Shown here in pieces: positions 9,501 to 17,336 of a stretch of DNA of 29,815 nucleotides. The position numbers and the translations under genes are program-made. Source of the DNA: Apostichopus californicus (taxonomy: Eukaryota > Echinodermata > Holothuroidea > Aspidochirotida > Stichopodidae); assembly GCA_020650975.1 (NCBI GenBank), contig JAIPMN010020472.1, forward strand, positions 16,641 through 46,455, written 5' to 3'. The notes under the pieces are model-generated. The model was not told the origin of the DNA and made no database searches. It saw only the letters and a list, made by a program, of their open reading frames with translations. Each line of letters starts with the position of its first letter. Positions within the stretch are counted from its first letter, which is position 1.

Positions 9501-11479
9501 GTGCTGATTTTACAACATTTGCTGAAATAATAAATATTAAAGGGCGTCTTACTGTGATCAGTTGTGATGTCACATTGAGTAAGACTCGCTAAGTTTGAGA
9601 TTTTGTTTTATGACAATATGTAAATTATGCTTTAATCGTTAGACGGGAAATAGCCTAGGTGAAACGTGATTTAGTAAAGCTCTGTGACAATTTTTGTTGT
9701 CAGTCGTTTTGATGGTATGTCAACCGGTTGGAATAGCACTAAAGGAATTTGCCATCAGTCCCAATCAGTTACTTTGTACACCTGTATCTCCAGATCTCAA
9801 GCATTCACTCAAGCATTCACTCAAGTATTCACTCAAGCAATATTTATTCAACTAGAGTAAATTAAATTGATACTTGATAATAACTTTGAGGTGTTATAGT
9901 TAATGCCAAATATCATTCTCCAGTATTTGGAGTTGATTGTTTCTAAATGTTGCTGTGATTCTTCAGTACCACTCATTGTCCATGCAAACTGCAACGTAAT
10001 AGCAAATGTGAAATTTTTAAGATATTTTTTTTTCTTTCTTTCATGAATGCATCTGGCAATGGCAGAAGTAATGACATTATCATGGCAATATCATGGCAAC
10101 ATTATCATGGCAACATCAACATTATCATGGCAACATTATCATGGCAACATTATCATGAAAATGCCTTTGTTTTCCTTCATAACATACAAAACTTCTTTTT
10201 TTTTTCATAACCGTAAACTACTGGCTAAAATCAAATTCCCACTGACAATTTCCTGACTTACAGCACACATCAGTGTATGTACAGGAGCAGCTGTATAGAA
10301 ATTGCTGATAATTAGCTGTGGTATGGGACTTAACTAAGGTGTGGAAATCGAGACAAGTTTTTGACTGACGATTTATAACATGACTTTTGTGCTTATATGC
10401 TTAATGTCTATTGGCAGGAAAATGCAAGTGACACTTTTCCTACGGGCAAACGGCAAAATCCAGTGCCATCTAGCCAGTAAATTGCCTGAATTTCAAGGCC
10501 TGAATATCGCAATAGAGTCTTCAACTGGCTTCAATTGTGTGAAAAAGTCATATGTCTACTATGTAAGTGTAACATTGCCTTCAAAAGGATTTTAATGATG
10601 AATATATTTTGTGTTCTGCCTGCTTTTGTTTTATAGGGAGATGCATCTCCAACCACCAAGCTTCACAGACTGTTGTCAGAGTCAAGGCAGATGGTAGCTA
10701 ACTTAGAACAGTCATCCCTTCCACCCTATGCGGATACTGCAAACGGGCTCAATGGTGGAAACGAGGAGAGCGAGTCCATGCAGGTACCACCAGCTTGAGA
10801 ATTTGAAAGTCGTGTGTTTAGCATTGTCAATAATTTGGAACATTCCATAGGAATTTGTGTTTTTGATTTGCTTCGTTCTGTGGCTGGTAGCAGTCAATGT
10901 CAATTTTTAAGTTTTTCTGATTTGAAACTTCTTGAAATGTGAGGTGACTCTATCTTTTTCCAGAGTACTGATGTTGACCCCCCCCCCTCCCCCCATGTAC
11001 TTCAGGGGGTAATATTCAAATATGTATCAAATGTTGGGTGGGCTTTTGAGATCTCAATGTTTGTTGGTGCTGTTTCAAGAATGATAGTCAAATATCCATG
11101 TTTCTGGACTTACTTTCTCTTAAAACTGACTTTTTTATATTTCTTTCAAATCTACATTATTCTGGGCATTTTTATAAATTGTGGAATGATCAGTGACAGC
11201 ACAGGAAATCAGGTTACAATTCAGGGAAATACTATTAATCCTGTGTCAGTTCATGAAATCTGGGGACTGTCCTCAAAAATTTGGGAACATCTGGTCACCT
11301 TACTTTAATGCAATGGGAAATGTTAACTATGTTTGCAGACTCTGCATTATTGGATTGACGTAAATACATTGCCCACTGCACTTTCTATGGACACATTTTT
11401 GGTTTTGGCAGCCGATACTAACTATATGTGTTCTGGTTTTTGACAATTTTTTCTTCCTTTTCAGAATAAAGATAACTAA
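3266..11479 (+). CDS. CCDC62: CCDC62 (ERAP75) homologue, 11 coding exons, 545 aa
   Basis: Joined coding exons: 3266-3583, 4107-4302, 4662-4828, 5632-5733, 6022-6099, 6410-6503, 7696-7797, 8148-8331, 8883-9117, 10637-10783, 11465-11479. All introns are GT-AG and all phases agree. Order: Ser/Pro-rich residues 1-106; coiled coil about 107-410, which lines up with vertebrate CCDC62 through STIQKQRKELQLL, QVRSLT, VGQLDAREQ, SKQERIDAEL and others; an acidic stretch; then SPTTKLHRLLSESRQMV near the C-terminus, the strongest match, holding an LxxLL motif (LHRLL). From memory the human protein is about 680 residues, binds estrogen receptors through LxxLL motifs and is needed in sperm development. Here the tail is shorter and the N-terminus longer. 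A nuclear or spermatogenic role in this animal is inference. The start is the first ATG of exon 1; an upstream coding exon cannot be excluded. Confidence 0.85.
3584..4106 (+). other. CCDC62 intron 1
   Basis: AT-rich intron ending in a long T tract and ttccag. No internal gene or repeat is recognised. Confidence 0.6.
4107..4302 (+). CDS. CCDC62: CCDC62 coding exon 2 (start of coiled coil)
   Basis: Acceptor ttccag|CAAAGA and donor CAAG|gtgaga; enters in phase 0 and leaves in phase 1. It encodes QRHPSELEKSTIQKQ and continues through RKELQLLIAELQDRDREL, the most recognisable N-terminal block of CCDC62, ending LTLEQKCTRLQ. Confidence 0.9.
4303..4661 (+). other. CCDC62 intron 2
   Basis: Contains a T run near 4570 and a 17-base A run near 4623-4639; otherwise unremarkable. 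Ends ctgttacacag. Confidence 0.6.
4662..4828 (+). CDS. CCDC62: CCDC62 coding exon 3
   Basis: Acceptor ttacacag|GGGAAG (phase 1 in) and donor TTACAA|gtaagt (phase 0 out). Heptad-rich: QVRSLTTRLKVIQSQ, then LQTTQKQLEQLSEKASMSS. It aligns with the RSLTKKVKAL and LQKTQLQLQE blocks of vertebrate CCDC62. Confidence 0.88.
5221..5584. repeat. 182-bp tandem duplication in CCDC62 intron 3
   Basis: Copy 1 (5221-5402) and copy 2 (5403 to about 5584) both begin gaagactatcgt and run in the same order with a few percent mismatch. Copy 1 has gttagctagg where copy 2 has gtaagctagg. Both copies carry an open frame with KDLSNDSLPWKKVQTD. The rest of intron 3 (4829-5220, 5585-5631) shows nothing recognisable. 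Confidence 0.9.
5632..5733 (+). CDS. CCDC62: CCDC62 coding exon 4
   Basis: Acceptor tctcttacag|GAAGAC and donor TTGAAG|gtatgg, phase 0 at both ends, 34 residues. It encodes EDNGRLNTLVQ and VGQLDAREQELLTVIRLK, matching the vertebrate block VGQLQAREQALTTMIKLK. Confidence 0.9.
6022..6099 (+). CDS. CCDC62: CCDC62 coding exon 5
   Basis: Acceptor ttaccccag|GACAGG and donor AATAAG|gtaagt, phase 0 at both ends, 26 residues. It encodes DRDLSDATDHISEL and SKFKRLEMSNK, matching the vertebrate DKDIIEAVNHI and GKFKMLE segments. Too short to stand out as an open frame. Confidence 0.88.
6100..6409 (+). other. CCDC62 intron 5
   Basis: C-rich patch at about 6175-6207 (cgccccccaacccccccatc), then AT-rich sequence ending in a T tract and tttag. 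No gene seen. Confidence 0.5.
6410..6503 (+). CDS. CCDC62: CCDC62 coding exon 6
   Basis: Acceptor tttttttag|GAGAGC and donor CTTAAAT|gtaaca, phase 0 in, phase 1 out. It encodes ESKYSAATGKKEISDWKNRY and KEMKKDAESLK. The split codon T|TG restores Leu at the junction and gives SLKLEVDKL, like vertebrate ALKIEVNKL. This supports the donor, which is weaker than the others. Confidence 0.82.
6504..7695 (+). other. CCDC62 intron 6
   Basis: 1.2 kb of AT-rich intron. The short open frames on both strands carry no recognisable domain and no consistent splice context. No repeat family recognised. Confidence 0.55.
7696..7797 (+). CDS. CCDC62: CCDC62 coding exon 7
   Basis: Acceptor ccgttcag|TGGAGG and donor CTGTCAG|gtaatg, phase 1 in and out. 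It encodes EVDKLASINLEQKVEMG and KTQESLKAVERELDLS, a coiled-coil stretch matching the vertebrate EVNKLKEDLNEK region. Confidence 0.87.
7798..8147 (+). other. CCDC62 intron 7
   Basis: AT-rich intron ending in tctttttctttctccag, a strong polypyrimidine tract. Nothing else seen. Confidence 0.55.
8148..8331 (+). CDS. CCDC62: CCDC62 coding exon 8
   Basis: Acceptor tttctccag|TCGAAA and donor GAAAA|gtgagt, phase 1 in, phase 2 out. It encodes VERETRRDQLIQLQHSKQER, IDAELTSLRQAYARQYRDMS, then a basic/acidic run to KENEK. The SKQERIDAELTSLRQAY block is one of the clearest matches to vertebrate CCDC62 (SKQERTNSELHNLRQ). Confidence 0.92.
8332..8882 (+). other. CCDC62 intron 8
   Basis: Contains a C run near 8370-8387. 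The minus-strand open frame over 8362-8781 shows no family match and begins in low-complexity sequence, so it is not called. Ends ttctttttgcccacacaag. Confidence 0.5.
8883..9117 (+). CDS. CCDC62: CCDC62 coding exon 9 (acidic region, SUMO-type motif)
   Basis: Acceptor cccacacaag|CCCTGT and donor GGAGAG|gtaggc, phase 2 in, phase 0 out. It encodes NPVVAFSPVSTPQTSKTV, then SPIKIEGVSPLSTPGRAGVE, then an acidic tail EEDEDEEEAGEFSDSSEEEL. IKIE fits the SUMO consensus (hydrophobic-K-x-E), and SDSSEEE fits casein kinase 2 sites. The segment replaces the much longer, poorly conserved middle of vertebrate CCDC62. Confidence 0.82.
9181..9303. repeat. Three-copy tandem repeat, about 46-bp unit
   Basis: Units begin at 9181, 9227 and 9272. 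Shared words are acctgtctttaaaag and ccattttgaaatcctac. The third copy is degraded. Confidence 0.85.
9796..9840. repeat. 12-bp tandem repeat (cattcactcaag)
   Basis: About four copies of caagcattcact, with one substitution (gtattc) in the third. Confidence 0.85.
10074..10157. repeat. Short tandem repeat of attatcatggcaac
   Basis: Six imperfect copies of a 9-15 bp unit built on atcatggcaac. The open frame through it is an artefact of the repeat. Confidence 0.85.
10637..10783 (+). CDS. CCDC62: CCDC62 coding exon 10 (conserved LxxLL block)
   Basis: Acceptor gttttatag|GGAGAT and donor ATGCAG|gtacca, phase 0 both ends, 49 residues. It encodes SPTTKLHRLLSESRQMVANL, nearly identical to the vertebrate C-terminal block SPTSKLQRLLAESRQMV. 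LHRLL is an LxxLL nuclear-receptor-box-type motif. The exon ends in an Asn/Gly/Glu-rich stretch. Confidence 0.93.
10784..11464 (+). other. CCDC62 intron 10
   Basis: Contains a C run at about 10978-10996. The open frame at 11057-11308 lacks any recognisable motif. Ends ttcttccttttcag. Confidence 0.55.
11465..11479 (+). CDS. CCDC62: CCDC62 terminal coding exon 11
   Basis: Acceptor cttttcag|AATAAA. It encodes only Asn-Lys-Asp-Asn and the stop TAA at 11477-11479. Phase 0 agrees with exon 10. Vertebrate CCDC62 also ends a short distance after the LxxLL block. Confidence 0.75.
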   Translation, partial: NKDN

Positions 11480-12628
11480 GAAACTACTGGAATTGAAAGC
11501 AAGAAATGATGATTATCCTGTGTGTCTGACAGGAAAATTACCTGTGCTAGAAAAGAAGGGGAAAAAAAGAAAAAAGAGAGGACTTTTTAAATATGGATGA
11601 CATTGCCTGAAACTGCCTTAAGAAGAATGATGCCGAGTTTTGCATGCTTGGAGCTAACCCTGCAAGTTGGAATTATATCGATTCAGTCTATTAAATTAAA
11701 TCTGAATCAGCAATCAGACTGTCTGTTTTCTTTGATGAGACTTGATTCATCAGGTAATCTCTCCAACTCTTGTTATGATATAACATTTTACAGAGGACAT
11801 TTATGATGGTATAGATCTGCTGTTGTGTTTACGTTTGCTATGTAAAGTTTTACGAAGGGCATTAAAAAATTGACTCTTTCAGGTCTAGAAAGTTGTGTGG
11901 AACAAAATGTGTGAAGCATTACAGTGCCATAATCGATTAAAAGTTTAAAATTTGGTCTGAATTTGCAGCGCGCCATGCATTGTTTTAAACTGAAAAATTA
12001 ATGATGGCATAGATCTGCTTTGGTTTTTTACGTTTGCTATGTGTTAGTTTTAAGGAATTTATAAAAGATATTTTTTCCAGTGCAGGTCTTGTTTCTACCC
12101 CTTTGTTCATATTTGTCTAGATAATTGCCTTCAAAACATATAAAATGTCTGAAATACTGCTTTACAAAGAAGTGATGTTGACAAAATAAGTTCCTTTGTT
12201 CCAGTCTTAGTGTTAATACTAACATTACTAATACATTGTTTTTATGAATTTTTAATAGTGTTTTAGAAATCTTCTCTTAAGTTTCATATCAACGTTATCA
12301 CTTACAGCATGAGTTCAAACACCATTTTCCTTGGCAAATTTGCAACACAGTTTCATTGGTTGAAGATGTTGTGTGGAAACTACGCAAGTTCTCTGATAGG
12401 TTTTGTAATTATCTCCGATGAGCAGACTTAATGGTATCGTGTGCTAAAACTTGCAAGTTGAACAACTTTCCTTAGATGAGCAAATGATCTAACAGACTTT
12501 TATCTTGTATCGAAAGCAAATCTGCTCTGAAAGTTTTGCTTTATAATGGATATCAACAGAAATAGCTCCTACAATGTTTTATTTTGTGTTTTAGATATTT
12601 ATAGATAAAATGTACATATTCAGAATGA

Positions 12629-13377
12629 TGTGACAGTTATAGCATATGCATGAAGTTTTAATTGTGAAGTGCTACAAGTCAGGCAGGGCTCCAGGGAGGA
12701 ATCTGTCTATGAGTCTGGGATACTGCTTGTTTGTTCATTGTTCTATGGGCTTTGGAAGGGCGGGGCGTGCAGTGGACAGGGACTGTCTCCCCCCCCTGAG
12801 TGTTTTATTATTCTCTTTTAGTTACATTCCGTCCATTCTATCAATATTACATTTTTAGGTATCTTCCATCGTTTTTCTTGTTTGTGTGTGACTCTATTTT
12901 TATTATAATCCATTATTAAAATGTTTTGTGTATACTGTTCTACTATATTCATGTTTGAGCCTAGACCCCGGAGTTACCTTGCCTGTTACTATTTGGGATC
13001 AATGGGAACTATGTTTATTGTGCCTACGGTTGTTATGATGGTTTGGGAAGGCATTGCGGTCAAACGATGACGGCAATGGACTTGGGATTGCGGTTTCTAG
13101 TCCTAGTCAAATCATTACGTTGTGTCCATGGATAAGGCAATTAATCAATCTATTGCCTGTCTTCATCCATGTGTATAAATGGGGACTTGCAAGGTAACTT
13201 GTTCACCTAGTTGTGTGAGCTGCACAATATGGGTAGTCACCCAGAATGTCAAGGTGCCAACTCTTAACCTTATTGTTTGGGACTTTTCGAAAGTTTAATT
13301 ATCACAAAATATGTAGGCATTACCAGCTTCAACTCCTTTATAGTTTTGCCCTTCTGTACACTGTGACAGTTATAGCA
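12629..13377. mobile_element. 717-bp block flanked by exact 16-bp direct repeats
   Basis: tgtgacagttatagca occurs at 12629-12644 and again at 13362-13377. Sixteen exact bases flanking a discrete, compositionally distinct block look like the target duplication of a retroposed (LINE/SINE-type) insertion. The block has no poly-A tail that I can see and no recognised reverse transcriptase, so the class is unknown. Confidence 0.4.
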
Positions 13378-13387
13378 ACATATTTGA

Positions 13388-13410
13388 AATAAATAATAAA
13401 ATATAATAAA
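13388..13410 (+). terminator. CCDC62: Clustered polyadenylation signals of the CCDC62 homologue
   Basis: Three AATAAA hexamers at 13388-13393, 13395-13400 and 13405-13410, followed by a T/G-containing stretch (gtgtatttgctcatctttc). This is the first strong cluster after the stop codon. An ATTAAA near 12915 with a GT-rich stretch after it is a possible earlier site. Confidence 0.6.
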
Positions 13411-14200
13411 TATAAAGTGTATTTGCTCATCTTTCTTCAGTATTCATCAATATTATCAGAAGGGATGATAGAGATATCATTGTCTGTTTTTCTTTGAAAT
13501 ATCGACTTTTGTCTACGCCTGCACTGATGTCGTTTTGTCTGCGTTTTTTATTTCTTTGGTTGTAAAGTTGAATGTTCAGTTTAATCCTAATAATATCCCT
13601 TCAGTGCAATACAACAGAATCTATAGAAAATGCAGAACAGTTTATTTCCAAGTGAAATTTCAACTTTCATCACATACCTACTGCAGTTTCTTAGTTTTAT
13701 TTCCCAAAAGATGCACCACCAACTACTACAGAGTTTACTACAGTACACAATTAGTTAAATATTTGTTTAAGACAATTGAGACGACTTCGCATCCCTTGTT
13801 ACTTTATACTACCTAGTATTTTTGAGCTACAGACTTCATCAGTAAACGAAATCTAACACAAAGTCTAATAGTTTATTCAATGAAATATGTAAACGGGGTC
13901 GAAACAAATTCATCGTAAGGCAAAAAGACTGAACATCCTTCAGAGACCTGACGTATACAACTGCATAATTACTGACTCAGACAAGCGGTTGTTCGACTCT
14001 AATAATTGGATTGTTCGACTCTAATAATATTGCCAACTTTCACTAGGAAATATATTAATTTAAAATAACATGATTCTATTATTTTCTTATAAAACACTTC
14101 ATATTGCATTCGATAATTGTACATTTCTCCGTTCGTATTGACACTTTATACTTCTCTGCGTTAGGTACGTATATTTCACGCAAGCCACCTTGAAGTACAG
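13411..14200. other. Intergenic region, possible 3' end of a minus-strand gene
   Basis: No + strand gene seen. On the minus strand an open frame ending in TAA at 14079-14081 is followed by an AATAAA (seen as tttatt near 13871) about 200 bp further on. That would suit a last exon of the minus-strand gene at 15.6-16.0 kb, but the connecting splice sites are unresolved. Confidence 0.3.
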
Positions 14201-14787
14201 TACCCAACGAGTTTAATAAATCTGGAGGAACTATCACACAGTAAATACGCGCGTACCATGCATGGAGGGTCATGTGATGTGTTCCAAAGTGGTACTAATA
14301 TATTACTCTCCCCATTACGCATGATGATTTCACCCAACTAGTACGTAAATGTGTATGCGTGCTTAGAGCAGCAGACGACACCCGTTACCTAGCAATAACC
14401 GTGCCTGTAGCCTAACGTGATAGCTATATTCCCGTCCAGCAGCATTAGGTTCTGTTCCATGGAGAATTCCGTGGTTGCACTGAACTAAACATTTCCCCAC
14501 AGCAAGCCCAATGTATCTGTACTTGTTCTGTGCCAGCATGTCTGACGTTAGCATATTAACACTATTTCGTAGGCCTGAAGTACCAGTACCTTCTTACGCC
14601 GTTAGTTCCCATGTCCGATCCGTCTTGGTGCAAATCTTTCACGAAGTCACTAACACTATTCTCGAACTGCTACAGAGAAATATCAGTTTGGTACCACCCT
14701 GGAACACATCACATGACCCTCCATGCATGGTACGCGCGCGCCCAATTGACATGAATCCTCCAGATTTATTAAACTCGTTGACAGTAC
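14201..14787. repeat. Inverted duplication, about 95-bp arms
   Basis: The arm at 14201-14295 returns in reverse complement at 14690-14787. The shared core contains catgcatggagggtcatgtg, atgtgttcca and gagtttaataaatctggagg, with small indels between the cores. The 395-bp spacer is not palindromic. It is also CpG-richer than its surroundings (acgcgcgtac, gtacgcgcgcgc). Termini do not look like a known transposon. Confidence 0.8.
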
Positions 14788-15587
14788 CTGTTGTCTAGGA
14801 CGCTTGACAACAGCGTTCTTAAGTACTCCTCCATTGGTTCATTTTTCACAACATTGCAACAATTGACCAATGGAAAGTGCATATCTATAATGCTATACGA
14901 TATCCAACAGCAATATATGTAGTGAAATTATATACCTTTCCGTACGTAGGCTACCTCTGCTGTAGCAAGATGTATATAGCCTAACTTTGGTTCCATAGTA
15001 ATTTTTCATGCCATATTTTCTATGGTCCGATTAGTGCAGTGCTTCAGCAAAGTGTAATGTTTAACCCAAACACAAATTGCAGCTACGACGCGACAAATCA
15101 TAGGTAACGCAGATTTGCACACTTCGCAGATCTATATTTAAGAGAAAACCTCTGAATTCTTAGTGGTAGGCTACTGTACGTACGTTGTACAAGATCCCTA
15201 ACGTTAGGCGTACTGTAGCCTAGGCTAAGTTACGGCTATATTTACGTAGATCCAGACCAAGGCTAGTGTACTTTTACTTAGTACTAGTACTACCAAGCCT
15301 AATAACCATGCTAGATATGTTGGAATGAATTAGCTTAGGTAGTCTGGTATCAAACGGAAGGTTACCCACACATTCATGTAAAAACTTAGTTTAGCCTAGG
15401 CATAACATTAACAAGTAAGCTAGGTAGCAACAAAGTTAAACTTACTATAGGCTAGCCTAGTTTAGGCCTAGGGCCTAATTGTCTTGAACAGGATCACAGT
15501 GGGTCCAGTTATGATGCTTTTATGACTTTGAACTGAAATAGTTTACTCATTTTTTAATAAACTTTCCTAATGTCAACATAGGCCCAC
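14788..15587. other. Intergenic region with TAGGCCTA-type palindromes
   Basis: Rich in short palindromes: tgtagcctaggcta (near 15205-15218), ttagcctaggcata (near 15393) and ggctagcctagtttaggcct (near 15452-15471), plus gtacgtacgttgtac near 15177-15191. No coding exon called. It could contain a 3' part of the minus-strand gene. Confidence 0.4.
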
Positions 15588-15720
15588 CTCGCATTTACAA
15601 GGCCCAGATGCACATCCACAGATTTCGTATTTTAACATACTCTGGGCAATTTCAGGAGAAGTAGCTTCATGAAAATTGGCGCCGTACAGGGATCTATTAA
15701 TTATGATGCAGTCTAGGGGC
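15588..15720 (-). CDS. Candidate minus-strand exon B
   Basis: 133 bases, phase 2 in, phase 0 out. It encodes RPLDCIIINRSLYGANFHEA, then TSPEIAQSMLKYE and a Cys cluster C-G-C-A-S-G-P-C-K-C. Composition is protein-like and both boundaries are consensus splice sites. Confidence 0.45.
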
Positions 15721-15997
15721 CTACTTAAAGTAGAGCTCTTTTGGATGGAAATATATAACAAGGAAAGATAGGTCTATAGAAAGATTAATATGGGGATTTC
15801 TTTCAATATTTACATTAGCACAAATATCAGTCTAGCCAATGTAAATAGCCTAAACTAACACAAAAGAAGTTTGCCTACCTTGATGATGATGATTTGGAAA
15901 TTTTCAAATTTACATCCTCGGTTGGCTTCAGTTTGGTGAAATACACATTGAGAGACTTGCTAGCAGTGGCACAATTCAAGTTTGGCTTACATCCCAT
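15588..15997 (-). CDS. Candidate minus-strand gene, first two exons, unidentified
   Basis: Exon A is 15997-15879 and exon B is 15720-15588. The donor TCATCAAG|gtaggc, acceptor aagtag|GCCCC and next donor TGCGAG|gtgggc are all present on the minus strand. The phases fit exactly: AG + G gives Arg at the junction. The joined peptide of 84 residues starts MGCKPNLNCATASKSLNVYF and passes through SKSSSSRPLDCIIINRSLYG to a Cys-rich end, CGCASGPCKC. The ATG context is strong (GCAATGG). Met-Gly-Cys suggests N-myristoylation with possible palmitoylation, hence membrane attachment. I do not recognise the family. The exon A frame stays open upstream to an ATG at 16240, so a longer start is possible. Exon B ends in phase 0 and later exons are not resolved; the gene is incomplete here. 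Confidence 0.45.
15879..15997 (-). CDS. Candidate minus-strand exon A
   Basis: 39 codons plus two bases, beginning MGCKPN and ending SKSSSS. A good acceptor (gattttacaatag) lies just upstream of the ATG on the minus strand, at 16005-16006, so this may be a second exon after an untranslated one. Confidence 0.45.
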
Positions 15998-16006
15998 TGC
16001 TAGCCT

Positions 16007-17125
16007 ATTGTAAAATCTTGAACTTTCTGAAAAGTAACATAGAAGGACCCACATCGTAATAGGTCCCTTGAGGATACATAAACCTGTGAGTCCCACTGTA
16101 AAGAGTTGGCAGGTATGAGAAGGTGTTACAAATTTGAGTACATAGGCAAATCCGAAATAAGTATTGGCTTGTAAAAGATTTCCTGTGAGTGTGTGATGAA
16201 GTGCCAATGGAAATTCTGTGGTTGCCAAACAATTCAACATAGGCCTATGCCAGTGATTGTCATCTCAGATTTTGTGGTGCCATGAACATTATAAAAAGAA
16301 TTGATCAGGCTTTGCAATTTCTGAAGATTCGCTATCAGTGGCAGTAGTGTGAATCCCAAACTGCCTTTGAGATTTGTGAACTATGTAACACTAACTAGTA
16401 ATCAGCAGATTGCACTGCGGTTTGATCATAATATTTCATTGGAGGCTTGAAATGCTCTAGTAATATTAAATTCATTAATTTTTGTTTCTAGCCTGAAAAG
16501 GAATTTAATTCCCAGAGAGACTGACTAGTTTAGCTTTTATTCATGAAAAAGCAATCATTGAAGTGTGTAGTGCGGCATCTAGCATGCAGTAGATGGACAA
16601 ATGACCACGCATAATAAACATACATGCTTTTAACTACAGCAGTGAGCAGTCTCTGTGAGCAGGGTCTAAAACAACACATCCTTGCTGGATTAACATTAGT
16701 TTAGTTTCATCTTCGTTGAAGTATATAATTACTATTGAAATCACTAGCAGATAACATGCACTCTTGATTTATGCAGGAATTTGGAAAACTTGTCAATGTA
16801 AGACTAAAAATCTCACTTTTAATCAAAATAATTTTGTTTTCCCCATCCCCTCCACCCAATTTTTTTCTGTGACATTTCTGGAAATGTTACCTCCATGATC
16901 TGTCTTTGTTGCAAGGATATGCATATCCCTTTTGCTGAATTCTCTGAGATCTTCCCTGAAAGAAAAGTGATTTAAATTTGGCAGAATAAGTGCTATGCGG
17001 AACCTGTACAGTTCATGGTGACATATCTCCTATGTCATATAACATTGCTTCACAAAGCCAGAGTTCCATTTAGGAAGCTTTCATTTACAATTCATTTACT
17101 GATATTTCTCTCTTACTCCTACCAG
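16007..17125. other. Region between the candidate minus gene and the second + strand gene
   Basis: No exon can be placed with confidence. An AGGCCTAT motif lies at about 16242. If the minus-strand gene is real, the two genes are divergent and this 1.1 kb holds their promoters. It ends in a good + strand acceptor, tctcttactcctaccag, at 17125. Confidence 0.35.
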
Positions 17126-17219
17126 GTGCTAGCAGGGATAAAAGACATCAAAATGAGAGCTATATGATAACACATTGGTGAACTTGCTGACAATAAGCTG
17201 GTCTTCTGGCTAGGACACA
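17126..17219 (+). promoter_or_regulatory. 5' UTR of the second gene, with a short uORF
   Basis: Follows the acceptor-like cctaccag at 17125. It carries an upstream ORF at 17153-17167 (ATG AGA GCT ATA TGA, four codons plus stop) in an AAAATGA context, ending 52 bases before the main ATG. Confidence 0.45.
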
Positions 17220-17336
17220 ATGACATCTCCAAGAGGACACTCGGGCTCAAGAACTCTTGGAAATGTTAAAGTGAAAGGGACAGTCTTTCCACCTCTTACC
17301 AGAGCTGTGAACGACTCTAGCAGACATTATTTTGTG
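17220..17336 (+). CDS. Second gene, coding exon 1
   Basis: ATG at 17220 in ACAATGA context; donor TTTGTG|gtaaag, phase 0. It encodes MTSPRGHSGSRTLGNVKVKG and continues to RHYFV, a basic, low-complexity N-terminus. Confidence 0.7.

Larger units (their letters stand above)
9118..10636 (+). other. CCDC62 intron 9 (1.5 kb, repeat-bearing)
   Basis: The largest intron of this gene. It carries three separate tandem-repeat patches, listed individually (9181-9303, 9796-9840, 10074-10157). No other coding segment recognised. Ends gttttatag. Confidence 0.6.
11480..13410 (+). other. CCDC62 3' untranslated region (probable)
   Basis: 1.9 kb of AT-rich sequence between the stop codon and clustered polyadenylation signals. 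It includes an internal direct repeat (about 11799-11850 and 12001-12060, sharing atagatctgct and ttacgtttgctatgt). It also holds a 717-bp block bracketed by exact 16-bp repeats (12645-13361). Short open frames here have no supporting features. Confidence 0.6.

Noticed and set aside
16005..16240. Extended minus-strand frame upstream of the Met-Gly-Cys start, and the second overlapping frame there
   Set aside because: Both frames are open, but neither shows a motif. A good acceptor at 16005-16006 and the strong ATG at 15997 make the shorter start more likely.
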